In this document: piece by piece, positions 34,476 to 46,044 of the stretch | Position numbering within the stretch: position 1 is the first letter of the stretch | Layout of the letters: each line of letters starts with the position of its first letter | Notes under the pieces: model-generated | The model's input: only the letters and a program-made list of their open reading frames with translations | Databases searched by the model: none | Told to the model about the DNA's origin: nothing | Program-made: the position numbers and the translations under genes | Assembly: GCF_001700965.1 (NCBI RefSeq) | Contig: NZ_CP016756.1 | Location: 868,001 to 932,000 of the forward strand | Direction of reading: 5' to 3' | Length of the DNA stretch: 64,000 nucleotides | DNA from: Stenotrophomonas nitritireducens | GTDB taxonomy: Bacteria > Pseudomonadota > Gammaproteobacteria > Xanthomonadales > Xanthomonadaceae

Positions 34476-34545
34476 TCTTCACTGCGCTCCGCCGTTCCAT
34501 CCCCGTAGAGCGCAAGGCAGGCAGGGTGCGCGGAACCAGGCGCGC

Positions 34546-36465
34546 CTACTCCGCCCTGAACATCACCGGCATATTCAGCGTCACCTCGTCCACACCGGCC
34601 GCCGTTTCCCCGGGCGACACACTCCAGCCCAAGGCCGCTTCGCGGGCGGCCTTATCCAGCAAGGCGTTACCACTGCTCCTGGCGACGCTGACCCCACGGA
34701 CCTCGCCTGATCCGGCCAGCCTGATTGCCAACATCACCGTACCGCCCGCCTTTTCGTTCCAGGCAGCGGTGGGATAGCGTGGCGGGTTGAAACGCGCCTG
34801 GCGCGCTACCAGCTCCTGCAGATGCTGCACGGTGCGCGGCGAAACCGGGCGTGGCGCCGGCGCCTTGGCCCCTGCTGCCACAGGCTCCCTGCCCGGCACC
34901 ATGGGCGGGGGCGGCCAGTCGGGAATTTCCTCCACTGGCTGCGGCGCTTCGAATCGCACCTGCACGCGCCGCCGCTCGCCATCCCCGGCAATTGGCCTCA
35001 GCGCTTTCCAATTGCGTGCGGACCCCCGCACGGCATCATCCAGCGCGGGGTCGCCGCTGCTGCGCTCGATCAGGACCGAGCTGATGCTGCCATCGGCCAG
35101 CACGTCCACCGCCACCAGTACGCTGCCACCACTGCTGAGGCCAGATGGCGGAAGCCGCACAGGACGCTGTTGCTGTTCGAACCCCGCAGACGGCAGATCA
35201 ACCCGGACCAATTCATCGGCAGGCTGCACCGTCACTACCGAGGGCGGTGTCGGCCGCGGCAACGGCAACAAGCCCTTGCCGGTGCTCACGAACTGCGGCG
35301 CGGGCAGGACCTGCTCCGGCGACGTCTTTCCCTCTTCGGCCGCAGCGCTGCTCTCGCCCGAAGCGGACGCGGTGTTGCCGATGATCGTTGCAGCACGCGC
35401 CTTCAGCAAATCCAAACGCAGGCGCGAGCCATCGGGCAGCAAGCGGGTGCTGATCCGCATATCCGATTGAAACAACATCTCATCGCTGATCGACATCGTC
35501 ATCGCGGAACTACCGGATGCCGAGCGCCGCAACTGGTCGGCAAGCAGCAAAGCCCCCAGCGCCACTTCTTCGTCGGCGTCCACGATGGTGGCGGCATAGC
35601 TGGACCAGAATTCGGCGGACTTGGGTGCATAGCCGAGGATGGCCTCCTGCAGCCGAATCAGGTCAATGAGTTTTTCCTCCAGCAAGCCATCGTCGTCCGA
35701 CGCCGCATCCTCAGCGGAACCGCGCTCGGCCTTAAGCCGCAACGCAAACGCAAGCACAGCCATGTCCTGCAGCAGCAGCCGCCGCCCGGCGATATCCACA
35801 TCAGGGACGGCCTGCCACATTGATTTCAGCGCGGCATGCCGCTGCCGGCTCAGCATTTGTTTTGTTTCCCTGCCCGCCGGCATGTCGAAGGTGGCATTGA
35901 ACCTGTCGCGCGCAGCATTGAACGCCTCGCGGTCACCACCAACACGCACGCCCCTGCGCGCCCATAGTTGCAATTCATCCAGCCCGGCATCCACCCGTTG
36001 CTGATCCTGACGCGCCGCAGCCCGGGCAAGCGCATGCACTTTTCCGGCAGCGTCTCGCTCGTAGCTGCTGCGTGAATACCATTCGGGAATCTCGGTGCGC
36101 TTGACCGCAGGCGAACTGCCAGCAACGTCGGCACGCAGCGTTCCCTCTTCCGGTATTACGACATACGGAGACAAACGGGTGGCAAACAGCAGAAAGGCAA
36201 ACCCAATCCCCACAACCAGCGCCGCGCCCGCGTACTTGTGGGAGTGGTCCTTGACTGCCACACGCAGCAGCGCACCTACCGAAACCAGGCTGCCCACCAG
36301 CACGCCAGCGCGGAACGCTGCCCTGCCATCCGGCAATACACCGGTGGCGAACCGATGCCCGATCCATTCGACTCCGCCATAGATGTAAACACCCAACCAG
36401 CCGGCAAACACCACCACGAACAGCAGCATCAGCAGCGCGACGAAGATACCGATGGCGATCTTCAT
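34546..36465 (-). CDS. membrane protein with two TonB-like C-terminal domains
   Basis: A 639-residue protein, last gene of the VWA-PP2C-kinase operon; its ATG overlaps the kinase stop (ATGA). Three membrane helices occupy about residues 4-28, 58-78 and 86-104. A long helical region follows, then Pro-rich linkers with two copies of a TonB C-terminal fold: SGGSVLVAVDVLADGSISSVLIERSSGDPALDDAVRGSARNW and GGTVMLAIRLAGSGEVRGVSVARSSGNALLDKAAREAALGW. Such domains usually sit in the periplasm and touch an outer-membrane or envelope partner. Two of them in one protein tied to a kinase is unusual; the role is open. Confidence 0.82.
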   Translation of the reverse strand: MKIAIGIFVALLMLLFVVVFAGWLGVYIYGGVEWIGHRFATGVLPDGRAAFRAGVLVGSLVSVGALLRVAVKDHSHKYAGAALVVGIGFAFLLFATRLSPYVVIPEEGTLRADVAGSSPAVKRTEIPEWYSRSSYERDAAGKVHALARAAARQDQQRVDAGLDELQLWARRGVRVGGDREAFNAARDRFNATFDMPAGRETKQMLSRQRHAALKSMWQAVPDVDIAGRRLLLQDMAVLAFALRLKAERGSAEDAASDDDGLLEEKLIDLIRLQEAILGYAPKSAEFWSSYAATIVDADEEVALGALLLADQLRRSASGSSAMTMSISDEMLFQSDMRISTRLLPDGSRLRLDLLKARAATIIGNTASASGESSAAAEEGKTSPEQVLPAPQFVSTGKGLLPLPRPTPPSVVTVQPADELVRVDLPSAGFEQQQRPVRLPPSGLSSGGSVLVAVDVLADGSISSVLIERSSGDPALDDAVRGSARNWKALRPIAGDGERRRVQVRFEAPQPVEEIPDWPPPPMVPGREPVAAGAKAPAPRPVSPRTVQHLQELVARQARFNPPRYPTAAWNEKAGGTVMLAIRLAGSGEVRGVSVARSSGNALLDKAAREAALGWSVSPGETAAGVDEVTLNMPVMFRAE

Positions 36466-37865
36466 GGCCGCTTGCTCAAAATCAACACCGGCACGCAGAC
36501 GAGGAACAACAACACCGCGGCCAGCAGCAGGCCGCTCTGGAAGCCCAGCCCCAGGGTCAACCACCAGCCCGGATCCTTGTCCGCCAGGTAGTCACGATAG
36601 GCCGTCATTCCCCAGGTGGTGGCCCAGCCCAACAGCACCGGCCCGATCACCGCAAAGAACACCCGCATGCCCAGCCCAACCGGCTGTGTCGCCGGTGCCG
36701 CAGGCGCTGCTGCGGTCAAAGCGGCAGCGACATTGGGCGTGGCTGCACGGGTCCGACGTGTCGTGCGCGTCGTTTTTCTGCCGGCCGACGTGGTCTGCCT
36801 TGCCCGGGTCTGCGCGGCACGCGCACTGCTCGCCAGCAACTCGGCGCGCGCACAGCCCGCGCACGGCATGCCATCGAAATGCTGATGCGAGCCGTCCCTT
36901 ACGCACTTCACCAACAAGCCGTTGCTGCGCCGCGCATAGCGCAGCAGCAGCGACGACCATTCGGCCGCGGCCGGTCGCCGCCGGGCCTGGCTGGCGAACG
37001 CGCGGTCGAACATGTCACGCAGCTCGGCTGGAAATGCCGCATGGCCACTGACCGGCGATGGCAGGATCCGCGTATCGCCCCTGCCCTGCGCATAAGGATA
37101 GAGATGGGCGGCAATCCGCCCCGGCAGATCACTGGGTAGCGTCGCGCCATTGGGCCTGCCGCTATAGGGATGCAGGCCCGAGTTGAGCAGCTGGAACACC
37201 ATCACCGCCAATGCAAACCTGTCCTGCGCCTCTTCCTCGCCGGCGGCGACGCCGCGCTGCTGGAATTCGGCAGCCAGGTAGTCGGTGGTGACTTGCTCGG
37301 ACAGAAAACGTTCGCCCTTGCCCTGGATGCTGAAGCCATCGCAATCCAGCATCGCGATGAACAGGGACTTGCGATAGAAGCGCACATTGAGCGGCTTCAG
37401 ATCCACCACGTAATGCTGGCGCTCATGCAACGCTGCCAGCATCACCGCCAGATTGGCGGCCAGCGTCATCTTCGGGCCCAACGCGGTCGGCAAGCCCTCC
37501 TCACGCGCCTGCCGCTCCTGCAGTACGTGTTCCAGATCACTGGTTGCGGCGACATCCAACACCGGCATGGTGAAACCCAGAAACCCCCGCGCCTTGTCGC
37601 GCAGCAGGCCGGTGGGCCAGGCAATCTGCACCTGACGCACGCCCTTGTCCTCAACATCGGGCAGGTCCGGGCGCAGCTCCAGCATCGCCCGTACCTTGCG
37701 CTCGTAGACCTGGCCACCCTTGTCGGAGTGATAGAGCTTGGCGACTTCGAGCGGGCGTTCCTTGATCAGGAACACGCTGCCCGCACCACCGCTCTTGAGC
37801 AGCCGGCCCAGCGTCAGCGGCGTACGCTGCTCGTCGTAGATGGTGTCGCCGGCTTGTGCGGCCAT
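36462..37865 (-). CDS. membrane-anchored serine/threonine protein kinase with Zn-binding-like motif
   Basis: A 467-residue protein. Kinase domain ~15-310: ATP-lysine in PLEVAKLYH (K43), catalytic loop YVVDLKPLN (D155, K157, N160; no HRD), and metal site MLDCDGFS in place of DFG, the form seen in kinases paired with VWA and PP2C proteins. Then a Cys/His cluster (C321, H327, C335, C338), a Thr/Arg-rich linker (~350-380) and two membrane helices (~398-420 and ~434-463). The ATG at 37865 lies at the first conserved residues; upstream frame belongs to the phosphatase region. It lies four bases after the PP2C gene. Confidence 0.85.
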   Translation of the reverse strand: MAAQAGDTIYDEQRTPLTLGRLLKSGGAGSVFLIKERPLEVAKLYHSDKGGQVYERKVRAMLELRPDLPDVEDKGVRQVQIAWPTGLLRDKARGFLGFTMPVLDVAATSDLEHVLQERQAREEGLPTALGPKMTLAANLAVMLAALHERQHYVVDLKPLNVRFYRKSLFIAMLDCDGFSIQGKGERFLSEQVTTDYLAAEFQQRGVAAGEEEAQDRFALAVMVFQLLNSGLHPYSGRPNGATLPSDLPGRIAAHLYPYAQGRGDTRILPSPVSGHAAFPAELRDMFDRAFASQARRRPAAAEWSSLLLRYARRSNGLLVKCVRDGSHQHFDGMPCAGCARAELLASSARAAQTRARQTTSAGRKTTRTTRRTRAATPNVAAALTAAAPAAPATQPVGLGMRVFFAVIGPVLLGWATTWGMTAYRDYLADKDPGWWLTLGLGFQSGLLLAAVLLFLVCVPVLILSKRP

Positions 37866-37869
37866 GCGC

Positions 37870-38631
37870 CTAGACCGGCAGCGCCACCAGCAACGTCTTG
37901 TCGTCGCCGGTGATGTGATCGGTGCGCGGATCGGACAGCGTCGCCTGCAAGGCCTGGCTGCCATGGGCAGCATCCACACCGCCCAGATAGCGCAGTACCG
38001 GTGCGATGAAGGGCTGGAACAGGCCACTGCCATCGCGTGTCATCGCAAACGGCTGCACGCCATCGGACATCAGCACCACGGCCTGCACGCGCCCCTCAAA
38101 GCGGGTCAGCCGCAGCTGCTCACGCCAATTGCCACCGGTGACGAACCAAGTCTCGTTGGCGTATTCGCCATTGGCCGGCAGCGATACCGCCGGCGCCTGC
38201 GGCGGCGCAAACTCGCATGCCGCAACACCGTCGCCCACATGGAAGAACCAGCCGCCGCCGGCGTCGGCCACAACCCCGACCAGGGTGCAGGCGTGATCGG
38301 CCAGTGTCAGCTGTTTGCCCGCAGCCATACTGGCCAGTTGCTCGCGGGCATCGATGATCGCCGCCTCGATGATTGTGCGCAGCGCATCCACCGACAGCGC
38401 AGCAGGATTGCCGCCCAGCTGGCGATGCGCGGCAATCGCCGCCACCACTGCCGTGGACACCGTCTTCGCGCCCGTATCACTATGCGTGGCCGAGCCTGCG
38501 CCATCACAGACCGCCGCAACCAGCACGCGCCCTGCGCAAGCCGATGCGAACGCGTCCTGGCATGGCTGCCCGCGATCAAGATGGGAGCGCCCCGTGGCCG
38601 ATGCGGCCATCACCCGCCAGCCCATGTTCAA
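37870..38631 (-). CDS. PP2C-family protein phosphatase
   Basis: A 253-residue protein. PP2C metal-ligand motifs are present: GQPCQDAFA, AAVCDGAGSATHSDTGA, VVLMSDGVQPFA and ITGDDKTLLVALP. It should remove phosphate from Ser/Thr targets of the kinase next door. ATG overlaps the VWA gene stop by four bases. VWA, PP2C and kinase genes in this order form the 'TerY-P triad' described for tellurite-resistance-linked systems, although no terABCDE genes are in the window. Confidence 0.88.
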   Translation of the reverse strand: MNMGWRVMAASATGRSHLDRGQPCQDAFASACAGRVLVAAVCDGAGSATHSDTGAKTVSTAVVAAIAAHRQLGGNPAALSVDALRTIIEAAIIDAREQLASMAAGKQLTLADHACTLVGVVADAGGGWFFHVGDGVAACEFAPPQAPAVSLPANGEYANETWFVTGGNWREQLRLTRFEGRVQAVVLMSDGVQPFAMTRDGSGLFQPFIAPVLRYLGGVDAAHGSQALQATLSDPRTDHITGDDKTLLVALPV

Positions 38632-39308
38632 ACCGTCACGTGCGACCAGCTATCGGTCGACGGCAGCTGTACCTGGCCACCGGGCGTGGAGTTGGACACC
38701 ACCCGCATGCTGGCACTGAGCCACATGAACAGTTCCTTGAACTGCAAGCCCTGCAGGCGCTTCACGCCGCGCTCGCCATTGCGGCTGAACTGGCCAAGCA
38801 CAGCCATATCGGCGTTGCCCACACCAATCGGGAACACCGCCACCTTGTTCTGCTGCTCGGCATCGCGGCAGCGCTCGGCCACGGCCTCCCAGGCATCGGT
38901 GGGGTTGCCATCGGACATCAGGAACAGCCAAGGCCGCGTATAGGCCACCCCGGCCTGGCGGAAGCGCGCCTTCTCGTCTTCGATTTCCTGCAGGGCCAGC
39001 TCCACCGCCGCGCCGGTCGGCGTGGTGCCGTTGGCAGAAAGCTCGGGCGCGCTGAAATCCATCGCGTCACACCAGTCACCGGTGATCGCCGCATTGTCCA
39101 TGTCGCCGTATTCGATCAGCAGCACGCGCACGCGCTTGGCAGCAATCACGTCGCCTTTCAGCTCCTGCTCCAGCAGCTTCAGCCCGGCATTCAGTTGCGC
39201 AATGGGTTCCCCGCTCATGCTGCCGGAACAATCCAGCACCAGAATCAAGGGCGTGCGCTGCTCGCTGTTATCAACCAGCGATACATCGGGAATAGCTGCA
39301 ACAGACAT
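38628..39308 (-). CDS. VWA domain protein (TerY-like)
   Basis: A 226-residue soluble von Willebrand A domain. The MIDAS metal site is intact: LVLDCSGSMSG (DxSxS), the Thr in GTTPTGAAV and the Asp in LMSDGNPTDAW. The ATG at 39308 is preceded by GGAGG eight bases upstream; two in-frame ATGs upstream lack such a site. It is first in the operon and probably scaffolds or binds targets for the kinase/phosphatase pair. Confidence 0.88.
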   Translation of the reverse strand: MSVAAIPDVSLVDNSEQRTPLILVLDCSGSMSGEPIAQLNAGLKLLEQELKGDVIAAKRVRVLLIEYGDMDNAAITGDWCDAMDFSAPELSANGTTPTGAAVELALQEIEDEKARFRQAGVAYTRPWLFLMSDGNPTDAWEAVAERCRDAEQQNKVAVFPIGVGNADMAVLGQFSRNGERGVKRLQGLQFKELFMWLSASMRVVSNSTPGGQVQLPSTDSWSHVTV

Positions 39309-39345
39309 CAGGTGTGCCTCCATGCTCAGGGGACGTCGTGGCCGG

Positions 39346-39351
39346 ATTATA
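39346..39351 (-). promoter_or_regulatory. -10 element for the VWA-PP2C-kinase operon
   Basis: A perfect TATAAT on the minus strand, 38 bases before the VWA start. The -35 region is weak, so an activator may be needed. Confidence 0.45.
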
Positions 39352-39560
39352 GCCATAACTGTGTCTGCAGCTTTTGACGCCCCCAGGTCCCGCCCCTACC
39401 CGCCACGTCCACGCAGCCGCTCGCAACTGCCGAAACCGGCCTATCGCCCCTGCGTCAGGTCGCCATGGCTGCGCTACCATCCGCCGCAACGGGGCGCTGC
39501 GGACCATGGCCCCCTCACCCGCGACCGGCCTGGTCCGGCAGCACAACAGGAGTATCTGGC

Positions 39561-39974
39561 ATGACCGGGATCATCGCTGTTGCCCGTTGGCTGTTTGCAC
39601 TTTTCTACATCTATGTCGGCGCCAGTTGGTTCTCCTACAAATTGTTCGGCACCGCGTGGCCGGACCATAAGGAAACCCCTGCCGCCAAGGCACTCACCAC
39701 CGCGCTGACCGACAGCGGCATCGTTGATCCGCTGATCGCATCGGCCTGCCTTGGCGGCGGCCTGCTGTTGCTGTTCCGTCGCACCGCGCCGCTGGGCATC
39801 GTCGTGCTCGCACCGCTGGTGGTTGGCATCTTCATCTTCCACCTGTTCCTCAACCACGATTGGCCGTGGGGAACATTTCACCTGTGCTACCTGGGCGTGC
39901 TGGTGTGGCTGTATCGCGCAGGCCTGCGGCCCTTGTGGAATTTCCAGACGCCTCCCATCAACAAAGCGCATTGA
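39561..39974 (+). CDS. small four-helix membrane protein, DoxX-like (tentative)
   Basis: A 137-residue protein with about four membrane helices (VARWLFALFYIYVGASWFSYKLFG, LIASACLGGGLLLLF, LGIVVLAPLVVGIFIFHLFL, FHLCYLGVLVWLYRAGL). AGGAG lies ten bases before the ATG. The layout is that of DoxX/DUF-type redox-linked membrane proteins, but I cannot name the family. It is divergent from the VWA operon, with ~250 bp between, and its stop overlaps the next start. Confidence 0.7.
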   Translation: MTGIIAVARWLFALFYIYVGASWFSYKLFGTAWPDHKETPAAKALTTALTDSGIVDPLIASACLGGGLLLLFRRTAPLGIVVLAPLVVGIFIFHLFLNHDWPWGTFHLCYLGVLVWLYRAGLRPLWNFQTPPINKAH

Positions 39975-40168
39975 TGTCGATGAAATTACTCACCCGCATG
40001 TCTGTCGTGCTGTCGATATTGCTGATGCTGGTGGCATGCAGCTCCGCGCCTGCCCGGGGTCCATCCGAAGCAGAGGACGCGGCCATTAAGGAAAACTGCG
40101 CGCTTGCCCGGGAAAGACAAAACGAAATCGCCATCGCGCATTGGTGCGACAAATCAGCGGTGCGTTGA
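39974..40168 (+). CDS. small lipoprotein of unknown function
   Basis: A 64-residue protein with lipobox LMLVAC after MSMKLLTRMSVVLSILL; the mature part is only ~45 residues with two further cysteines (ENCALARER, AHWCDKS). The start overlaps the previous stop by one base. The last 21 codons lie in the first unit of a 250-bp tandem duplication, so a second copy of the 3' end sits just downstream. Confidence 0.65.
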   Translation: MSMKLLTRMSVVLSILLMLVACSSAPARGPSEAEDAAIKENCALARERQNEIAIAHWCDKSAVR

Positions 40169-40594
40169 AATCCAGCAGGAACTCCGGCTCCCGGGTGCGC
40201 GTCGCTTACCCGGGCTACGCCTGCCGCACGCCAACCTGTAGTGCCGAGCCATGCTCGGCAGAGGCCTCACCGGTAGACCAGAAGCAGCACAACCAAACGT
40301 GCACGTGCTTCGCGGCTTACGCCGCTCCTACAACAGGCCATGCAGTTCCACACTTGCCCGGGAAAGACAGAACGAAATCGCCATCTCGCATTGGTGCGAC
40401 AAATCAGGGAAGCGTTGAAATCCAGCGGGAGTTCCGGCTCCCGGGTGCGCTGCGCTTACCCGGGCTACACCCGTCGCACGCCAACGTGTAGTGCCGAGCC
40501 ATGCTCAGCAGAGGCCTCACCGGTAGACCAGAAGCAGCACAACCAAACGTGTTCGTGCTTCGCGGCTTACGCCGCTCCTACAAGAGGCGGCGTA
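40103..40594. repeat. 250-bp tandem duplication carrying the 3' end of the lipoprotein gene
   Basis: Two copies with an exact 250-bp period: CTTGCCCGGGAAAGACA starts at 40103-40104 and 40353-40354, and GCCGCTCCTACAA recurs at 40331 and 40581. Each unit holds the gene's last ~66 bases, a GTAGCCCGGG-family arm (reverse orientation), a GTAG-type REP (GCCGAGCCATGCTCGGC), ~60 bp of spacer and a GCGGCTTACGCCGC hairpin. The copies differ at scattered bases, so the event is not recent. Confidence 0.92.
40353..40420 (+). pseudogene. duplicated 3' fragment of the small lipoprotein gene
   Basis: In the second repeat unit the frame LARERQNEIAISHWCDKSGKR followed by TGA is still open and differs from the parent gene at three residues near its end. 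It lacks the signal peptide, lipobox and any start signal, so it is a remnant, not a gene. Confidence 0.75.
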
Positions 40595-40625
40595 GCCCAT
40601 CGGGCCATCACCAGCGGTTACAGAC

Positions 40626-40652
40626 GACAAGGGCGCCAATGGCGCCCTTGTC
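40626..40652. terminator. hairpin between the duplication and a convergent gene
   Basis: A 12-base stem (GACAAGGGCGCC / GGCGCCCTTGTC) with a three-base loop, 23 bp beyond the stop of the minus-strand gene. No clear T-run on either side, so terminator function is moderate. Confidence 0.55.
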
Positions 40653-40674
40653 GGTTTCAAACCTGTGCGCAAGC

Positions 40675-41091
40675 TCAGTGCGTACCGGCAGCAGCCTTGC
40701 CTTTCGCGCCCAGCTCGCCGGCAAGGTTGCGGCGGTAGGTATCGAAATCGATCCCCTGCTCGGCGGCTTCGGCATGCGCAGCGTCCTTGAGCGCGTCCGA
40801 ATACATCAGGCGTACCGGGGTTTCGTTGTTCTCGTGCCACTCGGCGGCCTGCATGATCAAGGCCAGCACGCGTGCAGCACTGGTGGTCTCACCGGCGATC
40901 TTGCCATCCATGCCCAGCACCCATTCGCCATCACGGCGGACGATACCGGCCAGCAAGGCGCGATGCTGGTCGCGCAATTCGGCATGCGGCTCCACCTTGG
41001 CCTTTGCCGGCGGATTGGCTTCGGCCTGGTTGCGCTCGCGCTCGGCCAGCTTCTTCTTCGCCTCGCGGCGGCCTTTGGATTGGATCGACAT
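40675..41091 (-). CDS. hypothetical protein, charged
   Basis: A 138-residue soluble protein. It begins with a basic/acidic helix (MSIQSKGRREAKKKLAERERNQAE) and continues with AELRDQHRALLAGIVRRDGEWVLGMDGKIAGETTSAARVLALIMQAAEWHE. There is no signal peptide, membrane helix or motif I can name. It stands between a hairpin and the MFS gene. Codon use matches its neighbours, so it is a real gene. Confidence 0.75.
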   Translation of the reverse strand: MSIQSKGRREAKKKLAERERNQAEANPPAKAKVEPHAELRDQHRALLAGIVRRDGEWVLGMDGKIAGETTSAARVLALIMQAAEWHENNETPVRLMYSDALKDAAHAEAAEQGIDFDTYRRNLAGELGAKGKAAAGTH

Positions 41092-41165
41092 CAGTTGTTC
41101 ACTCTTTGAACGGCCGCCGGTGATGGCGGCACGGCTATTGTCCCCGATACGGGGAGAAATTCATG

Positions 41166-42386
41166 TCAGGACGCGTTCTCGACGCGTTGGGCACGCAGGC
41201 TGATGCGCTCCCACTTCCACATTGCCCAGCTGCCAAAGGCAAACAGGGCCGCGCCAATCGCCAGGGTCAGGCCACTGCGGCTGAGCAGCGGCGAAAGCAC
41301 GCCGGCGATGATGGCATTGGTGACCAGGGTGCTGAAGGCCTGCATCGACGAGGCCGTGCCGCGCTGGCGCGGGTACATATCGAGGATGGCCAGGGTCAAG
41401 ATCGGGAAGATCAAGGCCACGCCGAACGAGGTCAGGGTCAGCGGCAACACCGCCCACGGTACCGTCATTTCAGTGGCGAAGGCGTTGTAGCTGATGTTGT
41501 AGACCGCCGCCACCGCCATGAAGCCGTAGCCGATACGCACCGCGCGGGCGCCATCCATCCGCCCAGCCGCACGGCCGGAGGCGTAGGCACCCAAGGCCAT
41601 GCCGCCAATGGTGGGGATGAACAACCAGGCGAACTGGCGTTCGTTCATGTGCAGAAGATCGAGCACGAAGGCCGGCGCCGAGGCGATGTACAGGAACAGC
41701 CCGCCGAAGCCCAGCGAGCCGGCCAGGGCCAGCCGCAGGAAGCGCGGATTCACGCCGATGCTCACGTAGTCCTGCAGCAGGCGCTTGGGGTGCAGGCTCA
41801 GCCGTGCGTGCGGCGGGTGGGTTTCCGGCAGCCAGATGCAGGTGATCAGCAATAACAGTGCCGAGAACCCGACCAGGAACCAGAAGATGCCCTGCCACTG
41901 CGTCCAGCCCAGCAGCCAGCCGCCAATGATCGGGGCGATGGCCGGGGCGATGGAGAAGATCATCGACACCTGGCTCATCAGCCGCTGCGCGTCGTCGCCG
42001 TCGTACAGGTCACGGATCACCGCGCGGCCGATGATGTAGCCCACGCCAGCGGACAGGCCCTGCAGGAAGCGGAACAGCAGCAGCGTGCCCATGTCAGTGG
42101 AAAGTGCGCAGCCGACCGAGGCGGCAATGAACACCACCAGCCCGCCGATGATCACCACCTTGCGGCCCAGCGCATCGGACAGCGCGCCATGCACCAGGCT
42201 CATCAGTGCATAGGCCAGCAGGTAGACGCTGATCACCTGCTGCATGGCCAGTTTGTCGGCGCCCAGGTCGGCGCCCATGTGCGGGAACGCGGGGAACACC
42301 GCATCGATCGCGAACGGGCCGAACATCGACAACCCGGCCACCAACAGGGCGATACGGCGCAATGAAACCTGCTTGCTTGCTTCCAT
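41166..42386 (-). CDS. Bcr/CflA-type MFS drug exporter
   Basis: A 406-residue transporter with 12 membrane helices. The family marks are clear: ADKLAMQQVISVYLLAYALMSLVHGALSDALGRKVVIIGG in the helix 2-3 region, FLQGLSAGVGYIIGRAVIRDLYDG and IAPAIAPIIGGWLLGWTQWQGIFWFLVGFSALLLL. Bcr-type pumps export bicyclomycin, sulfonamides or chloramphenicol by proton exchange, but substrate here is unknown. ATG at 42386 is chosen at the start of the protein-like sequence. It is divergent from gcvP. Confidence 0.9.
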   Translation of the reverse strand: MEASKQVSLRRIALLVAGLSMFGPFAIDAVFPAFPHMGADLGADKLAMQQVISVYLLAYALMSLVHGALSDALGRKVVIIGGLVVFIAASVGCALSTDMGTLLLFRFLQGLSAGVGYIIGRAVIRDLYDGDDAQRLMSQVSMIFSIAPAIAPIIGGWLLGWTQWQGIFWFLVGFSALLLLITCIWLPETHPPHARLSLHPKRLLQDYVSIGVNPRFLRLALAGSLGFGGLFLYIASAPAFVLDLLHMNERQFAWLFIPTIGGMALGAYASGRAAGRMDGARAVRIGYGFMAVAAVYNISYNAFATEMTVPWAVLPLTLTSFGVALIFPILTLAILDMYPRQRGTASSMQAFSTLVTNAIIAGVLSPLLSRSGLTLAIGAALFAFGSWAMWKWERISLRAQRVENAS

Positions 42387-42615
42387 GGTGTTCAGTAACC
42401 AGCAACGGCACCAGCGCGGCGCCGGTGCGGGGTGAGAGACCAGATGAACAGGGCCGGACGCCGGCGGCGCCACTGAGCCATGATGCGGTAATTTGTCCGG
42501 ACATTCACCCGCCTCAGGTAGCGGTTCCGGGCTCCCGGCCGTACGCGTGCAACGCGCGGGTTTGAAACCGGGACGTAGATGGTAATCCAAGCCGCTGCGC
42601 CGGTCTGCCCCGGGC

Positions 42616-42621
42616 TATAAT
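42616..42621 (+). promoter_or_regulatory. -10 element for gcvP
   Basis: TATAAT 20 bases before the first riboswitch base. No strong -35 at the usual distance. Confidence 0.5.
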
Positions 42622-42640
42622 CGGCCAGCTGTACGAACAA

Positions 42641-42814
42641 GGTGGGAGAAGCGGTTCACCCCGCTGCCGAAGGCGCAAACGCCCGTAATCGCTCAGGCCC
42701 GATACCACCCGCATCAAAACTCTGGAGAGACCGGTTCAATCCGGCGCCGAAGGTGCACGAAGCGCACGATCCTCGTCGCGTCGCTTCCAAACTCTCAGGC
42801 AAAAGGACAGAGGG
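42641..42814 (+). ncRNA. tandem glycine riboswitch
   Basis: Two aptamers in a row: 42641-~42720 (GGTGGGAGAAGCGG ... GCCGAAGGCGCAAACGCC ... CTCAGGCCCGATACCACC) and ~42721-42814 (CTGGAGAGACCGG ... GCCGAAGGTGCACG ... AACTCTCAGGCAAAAGGACAGAG). Both have the conserved GCCGAAGG and CTCAGGC cores of the gcvT riboswitch. Glycine binding normally turns on glycine-cleavage genes, which fits the gcvP that follows. About 115 nt separate the second aptamer from the ATG and must hold the switching part. Confidence 0.95.
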
Positions 42815-42930
42815 GCGCGAGGTAAGCCACCAGCTTGCCGGCTGAGGTGTCGCGTGTGCGGCACCCGGGCGGCTGCGCGGCAGACCTGGCCCACCGCCCC
42901 TGCCCTGCATGCCTTCTCCGGACGTCAGCC

Positions 42931-45795
<2,865 letters not shown>

Positions 45796-45827
45796 TCGGG
45801 GCTTGATTGCCTGATGGCGTGAATGAA

Positions 45828-45856
45828 AACAGCCGGCGAAAGCCGGCTGTTTTTTA
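45828..45856 (+). terminator. rho-independent terminator of gcvP
   Basis: Ten-base stem AACAGCCGGC/GCCGGCTGTT with a GAAA loop and six T's. Confidence 0.93.
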
Positions 45857-45923
45857 TGTCGATTGGAGAGCTGGAGCGCGGGTCTTTCTGGAGCGGTGGA
45901 AACCACAGATGACAAGGTTTTGA

Positions 45924-46042
45924 GCTTCTGCTTCTGCTTCTGCTACTGCTTTGGCTTTGGCTTTGGCTTCTGCTTTGGCCTCTGCTTTGGCTTCTGCTTT
46001 GGCCTCTGCTTTGGCTTTGGCTTTGGCTTTGGCTTTGGCTTC
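45924..46042. repeat. hexanucleotide tract (GCTTTG, GCTTCT, GCCTCT units)
   Basis: About 120 bp of six-base units: GCTTCT, GCTTTG, GCCTCT. Immediately followed by the CTCTCCCGC-family element at 46,045, the same order as at 30,610-30,884. The plus strand reads as Phe-Gly-Cys repeats; it is not a gene. Confidence 0.9.
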
Positions 46043-46044
46043 TA

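Noticed and set aside
34546..39308. Tellurite resistance (ter) operon
   Set aside because: The VWA, PP2C and kinase genes resemble the TerY-P triad, but no terABCDEZ genes are present, so the tellurite label is not justified.
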